Assembly (NCBI GenBank): GCA_903935095.1 | Contig: CAIZQH010000003.1 | Location: 1-64,000 of the forward strand | Origin: an uncultured Flavobacteriales bacterium | GTDB lineage: Bacteria; Bacteroidota; Bacteroidia; Flavobacteriales_D; Crocinitomicaceae | Direction of reading: 5' to 3' | DNA length: 64,000 bases | In this document: positions 41,368 to 50,767 of the stretch, one piece after another | How the letters are laid out: each line of letters starts with the position of its first letter | How positions within the stretch are numbered: position 1 is the first letter of the stretch | The notes under the pieces: generated by a model | Seen by the model: the letters and a program-made list of their open reading frames with translations, nothing else | Told to the model about the DNA's origin: nothing | The model's database searches: none | Program-made: the position numbers and the translations under genes

Positions 41368-41400
41368 AAAAAAAGGCTGCTAGACAAAAATCTAGCAGCC
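41368..41400 (-). terminator. Rho-independent terminator after the 1199-residue surface protein gene
   Basis: 10-bp stem GGCTGCTAGA / TCTAGCAGCC, loop CAAAAA, 7-base T-tract on the minus strand (41374-41368). It begins 17 bases after the stop of the upstream gene and ends 7 bases before the response-regulator start. Confidence 0.9.
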
Positions 41401-41416
41401 AATTATTTGTAACTGA

Positions 41417-44400
41417 TTATTTTTGAATCATTAATTTCTGATTCTCACTGCCATTTGAATTGGTCAAACGCACGGTGTAGAAACCTGAAGAAAGATTCGT
41501 TACTTCGAAGGAAACGTTATTTGTTCCGATCTCCAAAGAGCTCTCTTGAGCAATTACACGACCAGTTGCATCGATTAATTCGATTTGGATCAGGTCATTT
41601 GTGTTTTGTTGGAAAGAAACGTTAACTGTTTCGCTTGCTGGATTAGGGAAGATCGTCAAGTTTGAGCTTGAAGCCAATTCGTTTAATCCAACTGTTACAT
41701 CAACGATGAATACAGTTGTATCTGTACAGTTACCATTGATTGCAGTTAACACCACTGTATACGTTCCATTCACAGCGTATGCATGCGTTGGTGCAGTAGC
41801 AGATGAGTTTGTGAAGTCACCAAAATCCCAAGAGTAAGAAGTAGCTCCAGCAGATGTATTGGTAAACGTCGCAATATTTCCAGCTAAAGTCATTGTTCCA
41901 TCAGCTGTTGGTGTAGGTGTAAAATCTACAGCGATTGAATTGGAAGAACCAACACCCAAACAAGCATTTGAATTTGTTGTTACCACAGAGTAATTCCCTG
42001 AAGTAGAAACTTGAATGGTTTGAGTTGTTTCATTGTTAGACCATAAATATGAATCAGCTGAAGAAGCAGTTAAGGTAACAGCTTCACCAGAGCAAGCTTG
42101 CGTAGCAGAAGATGTTACGGTTGGATAAACTGCGTTAAAACTAACTGTAACTGGGCTGGATGTTCCAATACCGTTACAGGTATTTGAATTGGTTGTTGTT
42201 ACATCATAAGAACCGCTTGAAGTCACGTCAATAGATTGAGTCGTTGCTCCATTTGACCAAGTATAAGAATCGGCTAAAGTAGAAGTTAAAGTAATAACTT
42301 CGCCTAAGCACGCTTGTGTTGCCGAAGCGCTTACGGTTGGTGAAACGGTATTAAATGTAAGAATAACTGGACTAGAAGTCCCAACTCCGTTACATGCATC
42401 TGAATTAGTTGTTGTTACATCATAAGAACCACCTGCGTTTACAGTAATTGATTGAGTGGTAGCTCCATTAGACCAAACATATGAATCTCCGGATGTAGAG
42501 GTTAAGGTAATTGTTTGCCCTGTACAAGCTTGAAATGATGAAGCAGTAACTGTAGGTGTCGGAGCACTTGAAACGTTTACTGTAATTGGTTGAGAATTTC
42601 CAATACAACCATTTGAATTAGTGACAGAAACTGTATAGATCCCAGAATTATTTACAGTAATTGACTGAGAAGTAGCTCCATTTGACCATAAATTTCCTGT
42701 TAAAGAAGAAGAGGTTAAAACGATATTTCCTCCTTGACAAAAGTTTAATGCACTAGAGTAATTAATCACAGCATTTGGATTTGGATTTACCGTGATTGTT
42801 AAATTAGCTTGAGTTGCACATTGTTGACCTAAATCAGGTGTAAATGTATAGGTGGTTGTTTGAGTATTATTAGGAAGTGGAGACCATACACCAGTAATAT
42901 TGTTCAAAGAATTTCCTGGCAAAGAATTTAAACTTGCTCCTTCACAAATTGGTGCTACCTGAGAAAAATAAGGAGTAACATTTTGTATAACTGTTGTTAC
43001 CGTAACTTGTGAAGTAGTTGAACAACCATTACTATTTGTAACCGTTACCGTATAATTTCCAGATGTGTTTACAACAATTGATTGATTAGTTGCTCCATTT
43101 GACCATACATTACCTGAAGCAGACGATGAAGATAAAATAACTGAACCACCTTGACAGAATGTTAAATTACCAGTATTGTTTACAATTGCAGATGGGTTCG
43201 CATTTACAGTAATTGTCATCGTGCTTTGCGTCGCACATTGCCCCGCGTTAGGAGTAAATGTATATAAAGTAGTTTGTGTATTGTTAAGAATAGGACTCCA
43301 TACCCCCGTTACATTATTCGATGAACTTGTAGGAAGAGCACTCAAACTTGCCCCTGAACAGATTGAAGTCACTTGTGTAAACAATGGAGTAACGTTTGGA
43401 GCAGTAATTGTTACTGTTATCGCAATACGTTGACTTTCGTCATTGTTCACGTTCGCTTGACTCACATAATAGGTAAATGAACCAACCGCAGTCGTTGAAG
43501 GAGTTGGAGCAGTAGTGGTGTAAGTACCACCTGTAGCTTGCGTATACCAACGTAAAGAGTTACCCAACGAAGCAATCGCTGTTAAAGCAGAAGCTGTGGC
43601 ACCAGCACAATACGTGTATGTTGATGTACTTGTCGTAGGAGCTGCAACACTATAGAATTTAGGATGCACAAAGTTTGCGCCAGAACCAGCAACAGAACCT
43701 GTGCCTAAACGAGCATCAGGAGTAGTTCCTAAAGCTGTAAACAAGTTCACCCAGTTTACTTGAGCAAGAGTTTGTGTAGAGTCATTTCCATCAGCACCCC
43801 AGAAAGAGTTGTAGAACGCAGCAGTTGAAGCAGCACCACCACTTGTTCCAGCGTTATAGATTGTATTTGTGTTGTTTGCGTAATTTACTGTATTGTTGTT
43901 AGCGAAAACAAGTGTATCTCCGTTCACATTATTTACTACTGGTGTCCCTTCAATAGATAGTCCTTTTTCCCATCCGGTTGTCAGCGTGTTGAATACAGAC
44001 GTAGCTGTGTTTCTTCTCAAACGGAATGATTTTTCAAATTTCTCACCCGTAGGTAATGCAATCGTCCCGTTTCCTTTTGGACCAACGATGGTACCATTAG
44101 AGAAAATAGGAGCTGTTTTAGGTTGAGCAGTTGATCCGGCAGCATCGTTATCTGATTCAAATGAATTTGAATCACCAGGAGCATCAAACAAATCTTTGTC
44201 ACGAATGGACAAGAAGAATTGAACTTTTCCTCTGTAACCAAAGTCAGTATCGAAATCATCGTCTAATCCTCTGTAAGCGATGAGGTGTTTACAGTTCACT
44301 GTTCCACCGAACCACTCAAATGAATCGTCACCACTAAAAGAAACTTGTACGTTGTCTACCAACGTACCACTTCCAACAGAACCAAACGTTATTCCATTTA

Positions 44401-45016
44401 CTTCTTTGTTGGGCTCTAGGGCGATACCAGCGAACTCAATACGAACATATTTAATGATCCCTGAATTATCTGTATCGAAGTTACCACCGAATTGTGTATC
44501 CGTTGTCGGCACAATTCCTTCAATGTTTGCAACTCCCCCTGGTTGGTTGTTTTTTGCAAGTCCTAACAAGACAATTCCACCCCAGTCACCTTCGTTACGT
44601 GAGCCAACTGCTTCATTTGAAGTAAATACGATCGGGCTACTTGCTGTTGCATTAGCGATTAATTTCGCTCCACGAGTGATAATTAATGTTGCTTGTGTTA
44701 GTTTGTCACCACGGATAATTGTTCCAGGCGCAATAGTTAACGTTGCATTGTTTTTGACATATACTTTGTTCTGTAATAAAACTACACCACTCCAAGTTGT
44801 ATTGGCAGTGATGTCTGTAGATACAGTCGATGTGGTGGCAGGATAAACTGTGTTTTCAGGATCGAAGTTCGACCATCCTGATGTCCAGTCGGTAGCAGGT
44901 GTGTTGTCCGTAATCGGAAAGGCACCTTTGTAGTTGGTCACGGACCAAAATGCATCTTGCGCACTTAATATCGTGCTAACAAATAATGCTGCGAATAATA
45001 GGTAATTTTTTTTCAT
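41417..45016 (-). CDS. T9SS surface protein with beta-helix-like N-terminal domain, Ig-like repeats and PKD
   Basis: A 1199-residue secreted protein. After the signal peptide (LSAQ) residues about 25-470 form a conserved domain seen beside TonB receptors in Bacteroidota: NATLTIAPGTIIRGDKLT, GDWGGIVLLGLAKNNQPGG and VSFSGDDSFEWFGGTVNCKHL suggest a right-handed beta-helix. Then come repeats: two pairs alternating (VTPxFxQV.ICxGASL with FCQGG.I.L.SSS) at about 545-790 and three closely similar ~85-residue units (QACxGExxTLTxxxxDSYxWSNGATTQSI, at about 795-1040). A PKD-like unit (SYSWDFGDFTNSS) and a T9SS type A domain (LTIFPNPASET ... NQKLMIQK) end it. Substrate unknown. Confidence 0.82.
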   Translation of the reverse strand: MKKNYLLFAALFVSTILSAQDAFWSVTNYKGAFPITDNTPATDWTSGWSNFDPENTVYPATTSTVSTDITANTTWSGVVLLQNKVYVKNNATLTIAPGTIIRGDKLTQATLIITRGAKLIANATASSPIVFTSNEAVGSRNEGDWGGIVLLGLAKNNQPGGVANIEGIVPTTDTQFGGNFDTDNSGIIKYVRIEFAGIALEPNKEVNGITFGSVGSGTLVDNVQVSFSGDDSFEWFGGTVNCKHLIAYRGLDDDFDTDFGYRGKVQFFLSIRDKDLFDAPGDSNSFESDNDAAGSTAQPKTAPIFSNGTIVGPKGNGTIALPTGEKFEKSFRLRRNTATSVFNTLTTGWEKGLSIEGTPVVNNVNGDTLVFANNNTVNYANNTNTIYNAGTSGGAASTAAFYNSFWGADGNDSTQTLAQVNWVNLFTALGTTPDARLGTGSVAGSGANFVHPKFYSVAAPTTSTSTYTYCAGATASALTAIASLGNSLRWYTQATGGTYTTTAPTPSTTAVGSFTYYVSQANVNNDESQRIAITVTITAPNVTPLFTQVTSICSGASLSALPTSSSNNVTGVWSPILNNTQTTLYTFTPNAGQCATQSTMTITVNANPSAIVNNTGNLTFCQGGSVILSSSSASGNVWSNGATNQSIVVNTSGNYTVTVTNSNGCSTTSQVTVTTVIQNVTPYFSQVAPICEGASLNSLPGNSLNNITGVWSPLPNNTQTTTYTFTPDLGQQCATQANLTITVNPNPNAVINYSSALNFCQGGNIVLTSSSLTGNLWSNGATSQSITVNNSGIYTVSVTNSNGCIGNSQPITVNVSSAPTPTVTASSFQACTGQTITLTSTSGDSYVWSNGATTQSITVNAGGSYDVTTTNSDACNGVGTSSPVILTFNTVSPTVSASATQACLGEVITLTSTLADSYTWSNGATTQSIDVTSSGSYDVTTTNSNTCNGIGTSSPVTVSFNAVYPTVTSSATQACSGEAVTLTASSADSYLWSNNETTQTIQVSTSGNYSVVTTNSNACLGVGSSNSIAVDFTPTPTADGTMTLAGNIATFTNTSAGATSYSWDFGDFTNSSATAPTHAYAVNGTYTVVLTAINGNCTDTTVFIVDVTVGLNELASSSNLTIFPNPASETVNVSFQQNTNDLIQIELIDATGRVIAQESSLEIGTNNVSFEVTNLSSGFYTVRLTNSNGSENQKLMIQK

Positions 45017-45039
45017 TTTCTTAATTTTTTTTATCGAGA

Positions 45040-45047
45040 CAAAGTTC
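45040..45047 (-). promoter_or_regulatory. Near-consensus -7 box GAACTTTG of the 1199-residue protein gene
   Basis: Matches TAnnTTTG except for G at the first position, 23 bases before the ATG at 45016. No TTG or TTTG at -33, as expected for an activator-dependent promoter. Confidence 0.4.
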
Positions 45048-45079
45048 CGTCGTAAATGAAGGCCTTACGTTATATGACC

Positions 45080-45108
45080 CTTAATTCTACTTTAAGAGTT
45101 TGTTAAGA
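45080..45108 (-). promoter_or_regulatory. Pho-box-like triple direct repeat, site 1
   Basis: Minus strand: TCTTAAC-4-TCTTAAA-4-AATTAAG, three 7-mers at 11-bp spacing. It ends 32 bases upstream of the -7-like box at 45047. Same design as the site at 48081. Confidence 0.55.
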
Positions 45109-45131
45109 ATATTGTACCAATGTTAACAAAC

Positions 45132-45158
45132 AAAAAAAAGCGGCACGTGCCGCTTTTT
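45132..45158 (-). terminator. Rho-independent terminator after the TonB-dependent receptor gene
   Basis: 16-base palindrome AGCGGCACGTGCCGCT with a T-tract on both strands, 25 bases after the receptor's stop at 45183. Confidence 0.85.
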
Positions 45159-45182
45159 CTAATTATCATGTGTTAGTGTTCG

Positions 45183-48029
45183 TTAGAACTTGTACTTCAA
45201 GGATAAGCTAATGGTTTGACCAAAGGTAATTTCTTGCCAAGCGCTGTCGACACCTTTGTCGTATTTTTGATTTTTATTAATGTCTTGGAAAAATACTAAG
45301 TCTTGAGCAAGAGCATCTTTCACATTTAATTTTACTTCATATTTATCTTTAAATGTTTTAGATATCTGGAAGTCCAATACATTTCGACCATTTTCCCAAA
45401 CACTAGGTTCTTGAATACTTCCTGCGATGGCTATACGTTGTCCGACTAGATTATAGGACAAGCTCACATTCAAGGCATTCTCATTCGCGTAGAAAAGACC
45501 TGCATTAATAATGAATGGGGATTGACCTTGCATTGGTCGCGAGGAGTTTGGGTATTCTTCTTGTCCGGATACGTCGCTTAAGTCAATTTTTGATTGAATA
45601 AGTGAGGCATTTGTGTAGAACGTAAAGTTTTTCCAGAAAGAATTCGTGTCTTTGCTCAAGAAATCCAATTTCATACGGTACTCAACTTCTGCGCCGTAAC
45701 TTTTAACGGCTCCAACATTACGATAGTATAATTCAGGTGTGCCCGAAGTACCAGTGCGCAAGATTAACTCGATTGGATTTTGAAAATCCTTATAAAATCC
45801 TGAAACACTGATTACTTGTCCTTCCCCTGGGAAGTACTCTAAACGTGCATCGTAGTTATTGATTAGTGCACGTTGTAATTTTGGATCACCAGATGTTAAG
45901 TTATCATTTAAGAAGTTGTAAAATGTAAATGGAGCAAGTTCACGGAATTCAGGACGAGATAAGGTTCTAGAAGCACTTGCTCTGAATTGGAAACGTTTTG
46001 TGAAGCTATACGTCAAGTTGATGGAAGGTAAAATGTCCACAACCGTTGTATCAAGGTCTTTTTGTGCGTTAGAACCGAATTCGATGTAATGGAATTGTTG
46101 GTTATATGATTCCAAACGTGCCCCAGCTACGATTCTTAATTTGCTCAATACACGCGCATCGATCATAGCATAACCAGCATTTAAAAAAGATGAGGCTTGA
46201 TAGCTATCATCTACATTCGTTCCTTCTTCTAATTTGAATCCACCTTGACCATCGGCCATTAAACCAAGGTTCTCCGCACCAAAAATTTGGTCTTCCGGTA
46301 ACAGAAGTAGGTTTGAGTTGAAGCTTGAACTTCCCGCTGGATCTAATTTACTGAATCCAAGGTTTCGTGCGTCGAATGAACGTGTTCTGTATTGGTGCAT
46401 TCCACCCGCTTTTAAGAAGTTTTTTGAATCTTCATTTCCAAGTTGGTAAGATCCGTCATAGCGTCCGCTGTAGATGCGCTCATCTAAATTCGACCAAAAC
46501 ATGTTTCCAGCTCCTAGTGTGGAGATGTCATTTGGTTGAATTACTGCAAAGTAAGGTAAGGTCGTATCTACCTGCTGGTAAACGGTTCTTCTTAAGAAAG
46601 GAATTTGACGAGATATGTCGCTGATTCCGGTATTCCATGAAACCTTAATTTTTTCTTTGATGGTATGATTACCGATTAACTGTGTACTTAACAGGTTGTT
46701 TTGCGTATACCAGATATTCGTAGATTTCTCTTTATACGCAGATTCTACGTCCATGTCCCGTTTTCCATTTCTTGTATTCACCTTGTCATCCGCACTAATG
46801 GAGTACAATGTTTTCAATTGAATGTCATTTTTTGGATTCAATTGATATTTTAGGTTGAGCATTCCCGTATTAAGAACGGATTGTGTGTAAGCTGAGTCAC
46901 GCAATTCATTTTTGGTAATAACTCCTGTTGCTTGCTCCTCAAATTCTCTCCTAGTTACATAATTAAACTGAAAGTTATTGGTGTAAGAATATGCAAAAAC
47001 ATAGCCGAATTTTCGTTTATTTTTCAGGTCAAACATCTTTCCAATCGAATATTGTAAACTAAGATTTGGCATTGCCGTCATGTTGCTGGAGCCCCATGAG
47101 TTTGGAATTGATTTCGCGTAAGTTGCTTTTTGGTCACTTGTCAGCCCGTTAAATTCAGCTGTTGTTGGAAGTCCCTCCGGTAATTGACGTGTATTCGATC
47201 CCAATCCGAAAATGTCGGAATTTCCACTTGCATACGTTTTGAAGTTTTTGAAGGTACTAATACTGTTGTAAGCCCCACCAATTTGAATGTTTTGAAACGC
47301 TTCGTCACGCGGTTCTAATGTTTTGATATCAATAACTCCACCGGCAAATTCTCCCGGAAGTTCTGGTGTCGCACTTTTCATAACAAATAGATTTTCCAAC
47401 ATATTGGATGGGAAAATATCGAATGCAAATGCTTTACGGTCACTTTCTGTACTTGGTAGAGAGGCACCATTGATTAAGGCGAAGTTGTATCGGTCACTTA
47501 ATCCGCGAACCACAACAAATTTATTATCTTGTACACTTGCTCCACTGATGCGTTTAAAGACATCAGATACACGCGCATCTGGTGTTTTGATGAAGGTGCT
47601 TTTATTGATTCCGTCTACAAGTCCACCTTGATTCAACTGCATTTTGGTAATTTCCGCATCACCTTTTGGTTTGGTCTGAAAGATGACTTTTACATCTTTT
47701 TCAGTTTTGGTCGCATTGTCCATGTCAAAATTCACCTCTGTTTTTTCTCCTGCTTTGACGATGATGTTTTCTACTTTTTGAGATAAGTAACCCATAAATC
47801 GCGCTTCCATTATATAAGTTCCAGGTTCAACAGTTGGAAAATTGAAAGCTCCTGCTGCATCCGAAATAGCCAATTTGTTGACTCCCATTAACATGACCTT
47901 AGCGGATTCTAAGGGATTATTATTGTTTTTATCCTTAACAACTCCCGAAATACTTCCTGTCTGGGCAAAGGAAATAAGTTGTATAGAACAGAAAATTAGT
48001 AGGGTAAAAAAGCGAAAATAGGTCTTCAT
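45183..48029 (-). CDS. TonB-dependent outer-membrane receptor with carboxypeptidase-regulatory domain
   Basis: A 948-residue receptor. Signal peptide ends ISFAQ; residues 25-110 are a CarboxypepD_reg-like domain (GSISGVVKDKNNNNPLESAKVML). The plug (about 130-245) has GGLVDGINKSTFIKTPDARVSDVFKRI and the FVVVRGLSDRYNFALINGASLPS motif. The barrel follows to the C-terminal aromatic (LSLKYKF). It would import a ligand using ExbBD-TonB. Its gene lies beside the T9SS surface protein gene and a PhoBR-like pair, a grouping seen in other Bacteroidota, where a role in phosphate limitation is suspected. Confidence 0.92.
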   Translation of the reverse strand: MKTYFRFFTLLIFCSIQLISFAQTGSISGVVKDKNNNNPLESAKVMLMGVNKLAISDAAGAFNFPTVEPGTYIMEARFMGYLSQKVENIIVKAGEKTEVNFDMDNATKTEKDVKVIFQTKPKGDAEITKMQLNQGGLVDGINKSTFIKTPDARVSDVFKRISGASVQDNKFVVVRGLSDRYNFALINGASLPSTESDRKAFAFDIFPSNMLENLFVMKSATPELPGEFAGGVIDIKTLEPRDEAFQNIQIGGAYNSISTFKNFKTYASGNSDIFGLGSNTRQLPEGLPTTAEFNGLTSDQKATYAKSIPNSWGSSNMTAMPNLSLQYSIGKMFDLKNKRKFGYVFAYSYTNNFQFNYVTRREFEEQATGVITKNELRDSAYTQSVLNTGMLNLKYQLNPKNDIQLKTLYSISADDKVNTRNGKRDMDVESAYKEKSTNIWYTQNNLLSTQLIGNHTIKEKIKVSWNTGISDISRQIPFLRRTVYQQVDTTLPYFAVIQPNDISTLGAGNMFWSNLDERIYSGRYDGSYQLGNEDSKNFLKAGGMHQYRTRSFDARNLGFSKLDPAGSSSFNSNLLLLPEDQIFGAENLGLMADGQGGFKLEEGTNVDDSYQASSFLNAGYAMIDARVLSKLRIVAGARLESYNQQFHYIEFGSNAQKDLDTTVVDILPSINLTYSFTKRFQFRASASRTLSRPEFRELAPFTFYNFLNDNLTSGDPKLQRALINNYDARLEYFPGEGQVISVSGFYKDFQNPIELILRTGTSGTPELYYRNVGAVKSYGAEVEYRMKLDFLSKDTNSFWKNFTFYTNASLIQSKIDLSDVSGQEEYPNSSRPMQGQSPFIINAGLFYANENALNVSLSYNLVGQRIAIAGSIQEPSVWENGRNVLDFQISKTFKDKYEVKLNVKDALAQDLVFFQDINKNQKYDKGVDSAWQEITFGQTISLSLKYKF

Positions 48030-48051
48030 AAAACAGTGTTAATTCACGATG

Positions 48052-48081
48052 CAAAGGAACGCCGACTCTTTAATTCGCAAA
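48052..48081 (-). promoter_or_regulatory. Promoter of the TonB-dependent receptor gene
   Basis: Minus strand TTTG (48081-48078), 18-base spacer, TTCCTTTG (48059-48052); the -7 box differs from TAnnTTTG in one base. Ends 22 bases before the ATG at 48029. Confidence 0.5.
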
Positions 48082-48109
48082 TTAATCAAAAGTTAAGTTT
48101 AAGTTAATA
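48081..48109 (-). promoter_or_regulatory. Pho-box-like triple direct repeat, site 2
   Basis: Minus strand: TATTAAC-4-ACTTAAC-4-GATTAAT, three 7-mers at 11-bp spacing, abutting the -33 TTTG of the receptor promoter. Confidence 0.55.
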
Positions 48110-48142
48110 GAATGCGCAAAGCTGTTAACATTTCCTTAATAT

Positions 48143-48172
48143 AAAAAAAGGAGGACAATTGCCCTCCTTTTT
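48143..48172 (-). terminator. Terminator after the TSP3/OmpA gene
   Basis: AAAAAAAGGAGG, a short loop region with CAATTG and CCTCCTTTTT; stem GGAGG/CCTCC plus inner pairs with one mismatch, T-tract on the minus strand. It lies 25 bases after the stop at 48197. Confidence 0.75.
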
Positions 48173-48196
48173 ATCAACATTATTTTGAGTTTTTGA

Positions 48197-50764
48197 TTAG
48201 TCAAAAACCACTTTCATTTCCACACGTCTGTTTTTCTGACGTCCTTCCGGTGTATCATTCGTAGCGATCGGTTTTGTTTCACCAAAATACAGTGTATTCA
48301 AGCGTGCAGCATCAATTCCTTGAGAAACGAGGTATGCTTTTACGGCCTCAGCTCGTTTTTTAGAAAGCAACATGTTTGCCGTATCATCACCTTGACTATC
48401 GGTATGTCCAGTAATCTCGAGTTTCCACATTGGTTTTTTCTTCAAGACATCTGCTAATTCACCTAAAGAAACCTTCGAGCCCTCTAGAATGACATCTTTT
48501 GCCACCTCAAATTCTAAGTTATCAAATGCGGTTTTCAATACCTCAATAATGGCTTGTTCAATCACCGGACATCCTTTGTTGGATTTTGGTCCAGGTGTGT
48601 TCGGACAATCATCGTCTTTATCAAGAAGTCCATCTTTGTCACTGTCTTTGTGCGGACAACCTTTATTTGCTGAAGGTCCCGCTAAGGTCGGGCACTCATC
48701 ATCTTTATCCAAGATCCCATCATTGTCTCCGTCTTTGTAAGGACAACCACGATTGTCTTGTGGTCCAGCGACATCTGGACATTCATCGATGAAGTCATAA
48801 ACTCCGTCAGCGTCTTTGTCTGGACATCCTTTGTTTTCTTTTGGTCCAGCATTGTCAGGACATGCATCTTCCGCATCTTGAACACCGTCACCATCACGAT
48901 CCGGACAACCTTTGAGTGCGAGTAAGCCAGCAACTGTTGGACAAGCGTCCTCAGAATCGATGATTTTGTCACCGTCGGTATCTGGACAACCTTTAAATTC
49001 TTTCAATCCAGCAACATCGGGACATGCATCTTTTTTATCAATGATTTTATCGCCATCTTTATCTGGACACCCATTGAATTCAACCGTTCCAGCTTCGTTA
49101 ATACAGTCATCTTCTGAATCTGGAATTCCATCATTGTCAGTATCTGGACACCCTTTAAACGCCCATGTTCCTGGAACATCTTTACACTCATCTTTTCGAT
49201 TTGAAACTTTGTCCTTATCCTTGTCTTTTACTTTATGGTAAAGTACTGGAATACGAGCCCCAGCATAAATTTCAATTCCGCTCACATTATTTTTCGCCAT
49301 GAGGGTTTTCATATCGCTAATTCCTAAAATAAGTGGTCCGATTCGCGTCGCTAAGCCATATTTCACGCCACTGTATTGATTTATGGAAATTGGCATGTAA
49401 ACGCCGAAATATGGACTATCGAAACTAGGGGTAATTGAAAACTGATTCGCTGTTTTCACTTTGGAGTCCTTGCCTTTAGGGATCACATTTACCATGGAAG
49501 TAGCGTTGATGTAAAATCCTTTCCAAATCTGGTAGTCGAATTGAAAACTTACTGCTGTTGGTGTGCGCATTCTGAATGTTTCAGATGAATCTTGAAGGGA
49601 TACCCATTCTTTGTTTCCTGCTGTAGAAGATTGTTGAATTAAACTGTCAATTATCCCATCAAACCCTTCTAAATTCGTTGCTGTATTGAAGGTTTGTAAG
49701 TTGAATAAGTTCGAAGTATTCACAGCAAAATTACGGCTTAATCCACCTTTGGTGAATTTCATGCTTCCCATATCCACAATGGATAATCCAGCACGTAGTT
49801 TGTATTTGTTTTCATTTCTGCGCCATAAATCCGTTTCACCATCCATGTCATATTTGAAATTCGCATATTTTGGACGCCATTCGTACACTGCTCCAAGGTC
49901 TAAGCCGAAACCAAGTTTAGAAGCTGGATTTAGGATGTCAGAAATACTTTGATTTTGCCCGGTCATACCAGCGTTAAGGATTCCATTGATATTGTTCGAG
50001 TAACCGTAATCGAAGGTACCTGTTAAATATTGAGATGTATCCTCATTGACTAAATTATAGGAGAAGTTATCGGTGTACACGTACGCAGCTGCATGACCGA
50101 GTAATGCCTTAGGTGCGATACCAATTTTTAAGAAATGTTCTTTGTTATCGATTAAAACTTGAGAGTAGTTGAATCCAACTTCCGACCAAGTCATGTAGTT
50201 CATGTTGAATAATTCTTCATTGTAAACAGCGTTCCATAAACTAGGGTGTTCTAATCCGTCTTCAGCTAAAACGGCAAGTTTAGGGTCCATGTTATCCACA
50301 TTGACAATCGTTCTGTTTCGAACATTGAATCCAATAGCCGTTTTTTCATTGATATGAAACATCGTATTCAAAAGATCCACTTGGAAATTAATGTTTGCAC
50401 CCAATGTTTTTGTTGATGTTTCATCATAGTTGTGTACCACGAAACGATCAATGAAACTTGAATCCGGTTTCGACCATGAGTCTAGAATACTCGGATCAGC
50501 AAATGATTTATACCACCCATATCCTTGTCCACCCTGAGCAGCGCGCATAGCATTCGCATCAAAGTAACCGAAGTTTTGGTAAATATTCATGTTGGCACCG
50601 AATAACAACAGGTCGAATTTATAGCGTCCATCGACGAAGCTAGCTGGATTCACCTGGTTGCCAATGACACCCGCATAGTTGCTAGATCCAAGTCCGAGGT
50701 AGCTCTGAGCATGAAATTTTGCTTGAATCGCAAAAAGAGAGAGGCAGATGAGAAGTTTTTTCAT
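48197..50764 (-). CDS. Outer-membrane protein with DUF5723-like barrel, TSP type 3 repeats and OmpA domain
   Basis: An 855-residue exported protein. The N-terminal part (about 20-500) resembles DUF5723 beta-barrels (start SYLGLGSSNYAGVIGNQVNPASF). Residues about 510-735 are eight thrombospondin type 3 calcium-binding repeats (DxDxDGxxDxxDxCPxxxG with GCPDKD joints, e.g. GCPDTDNDGIPDSEDDC). Residues about 745-855 are an OmpA-like peptidoglycan-binding domain (LEITGHTDSQGDDTANMLLSKKRAEAVKAYL). It is a barrel anchored to both outer membrane and cell wall, with a calcium-stabilised rod between. Function unknown. Overlaps no neighbour; 3 bases from the next gene. Confidence 0.85.
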   Translation of the reverse strand: MKKLLICLSLFAIQAKFHAQSYLGLGSSNYAGVIGNQVNPASFVDGRYKFDLLLFGANMNIYQNFGYFDANAMRAAQGGQGYGWYKSFADPSILDSWSKPDSSFIDRFVVHNYDETSTKTLGANINFQVDLLNTMFHINEKTAIGFNVRNRTIVNVDNMDPKLAVLAEDGLEHPSLWNAVYNEELFNMNYMTWSEVGFNYSQVLIDNKEHFLKIGIAPKALLGHAAAYVYTDNFSYNLVNEDTSQYLTGTFDYGYSNNINGILNAGMTGQNQSISDILNPASKLGFGLDLGAVYEWRPKYANFKYDMDGETDLWRRNENKYKLRAGLSIVDMGSMKFTKGGLSRNFAVNTSNLFNLQTFNTATNLEGFDGIIDSLIQQSSTAGNKEWVSLQDSSETFRMRTPTAVSFQFDYQIWKGFYINATSMVNVIPKGKDSKVKTANQFSITPSFDSPYFGVYMPISINQYSGVKYGLATRIGPLILGISDMKTLMAKNNVSGIEIYAGARIPVLYHKVKDKDKDKVSNRKDECKDVPGTWAFKGCPDTDNDGIPDSEDDCINEAGTVEFNGCPDKDGDKIIDKKDACPDVAGLKEFKGCPDTDGDKIIDSEDACPTVAGLLALKGCPDRDGDGVQDAEDACPDNAGPKENKGCPDKDADGVYDFIDECPDVAGPQDNRGCPYKDGDNDGILDKDDECPTLAGPSANKGCPHKDSDKDGLLDKDDDCPNTPGPKSNKGCPVIEQAIIEVLKTAFDNLEFEVAKDVILEGSKVSLGELADVLKKKPMWKLEITGHTDSQGDDTANMLLSKKRAEAVKAYLVSQGIDAARLNTLYFGETKPIATNDTPEGRQKNRRVEMKVVFD

Positions 50765-50767
50765 GTT

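Noticed and set aside
44280..44846. 188-residue open frame antisense to the T9SS surface protein gene
   Set aside because: It is a shadow of a repetitive coding region and has no recognisable domain.
48550..49230. Regular repeats taken for a possible CRISPR array
   Set aside because: They are in frame and encode eight thrombospondin type 3 repeats; unit lengths vary and there are no spacers.
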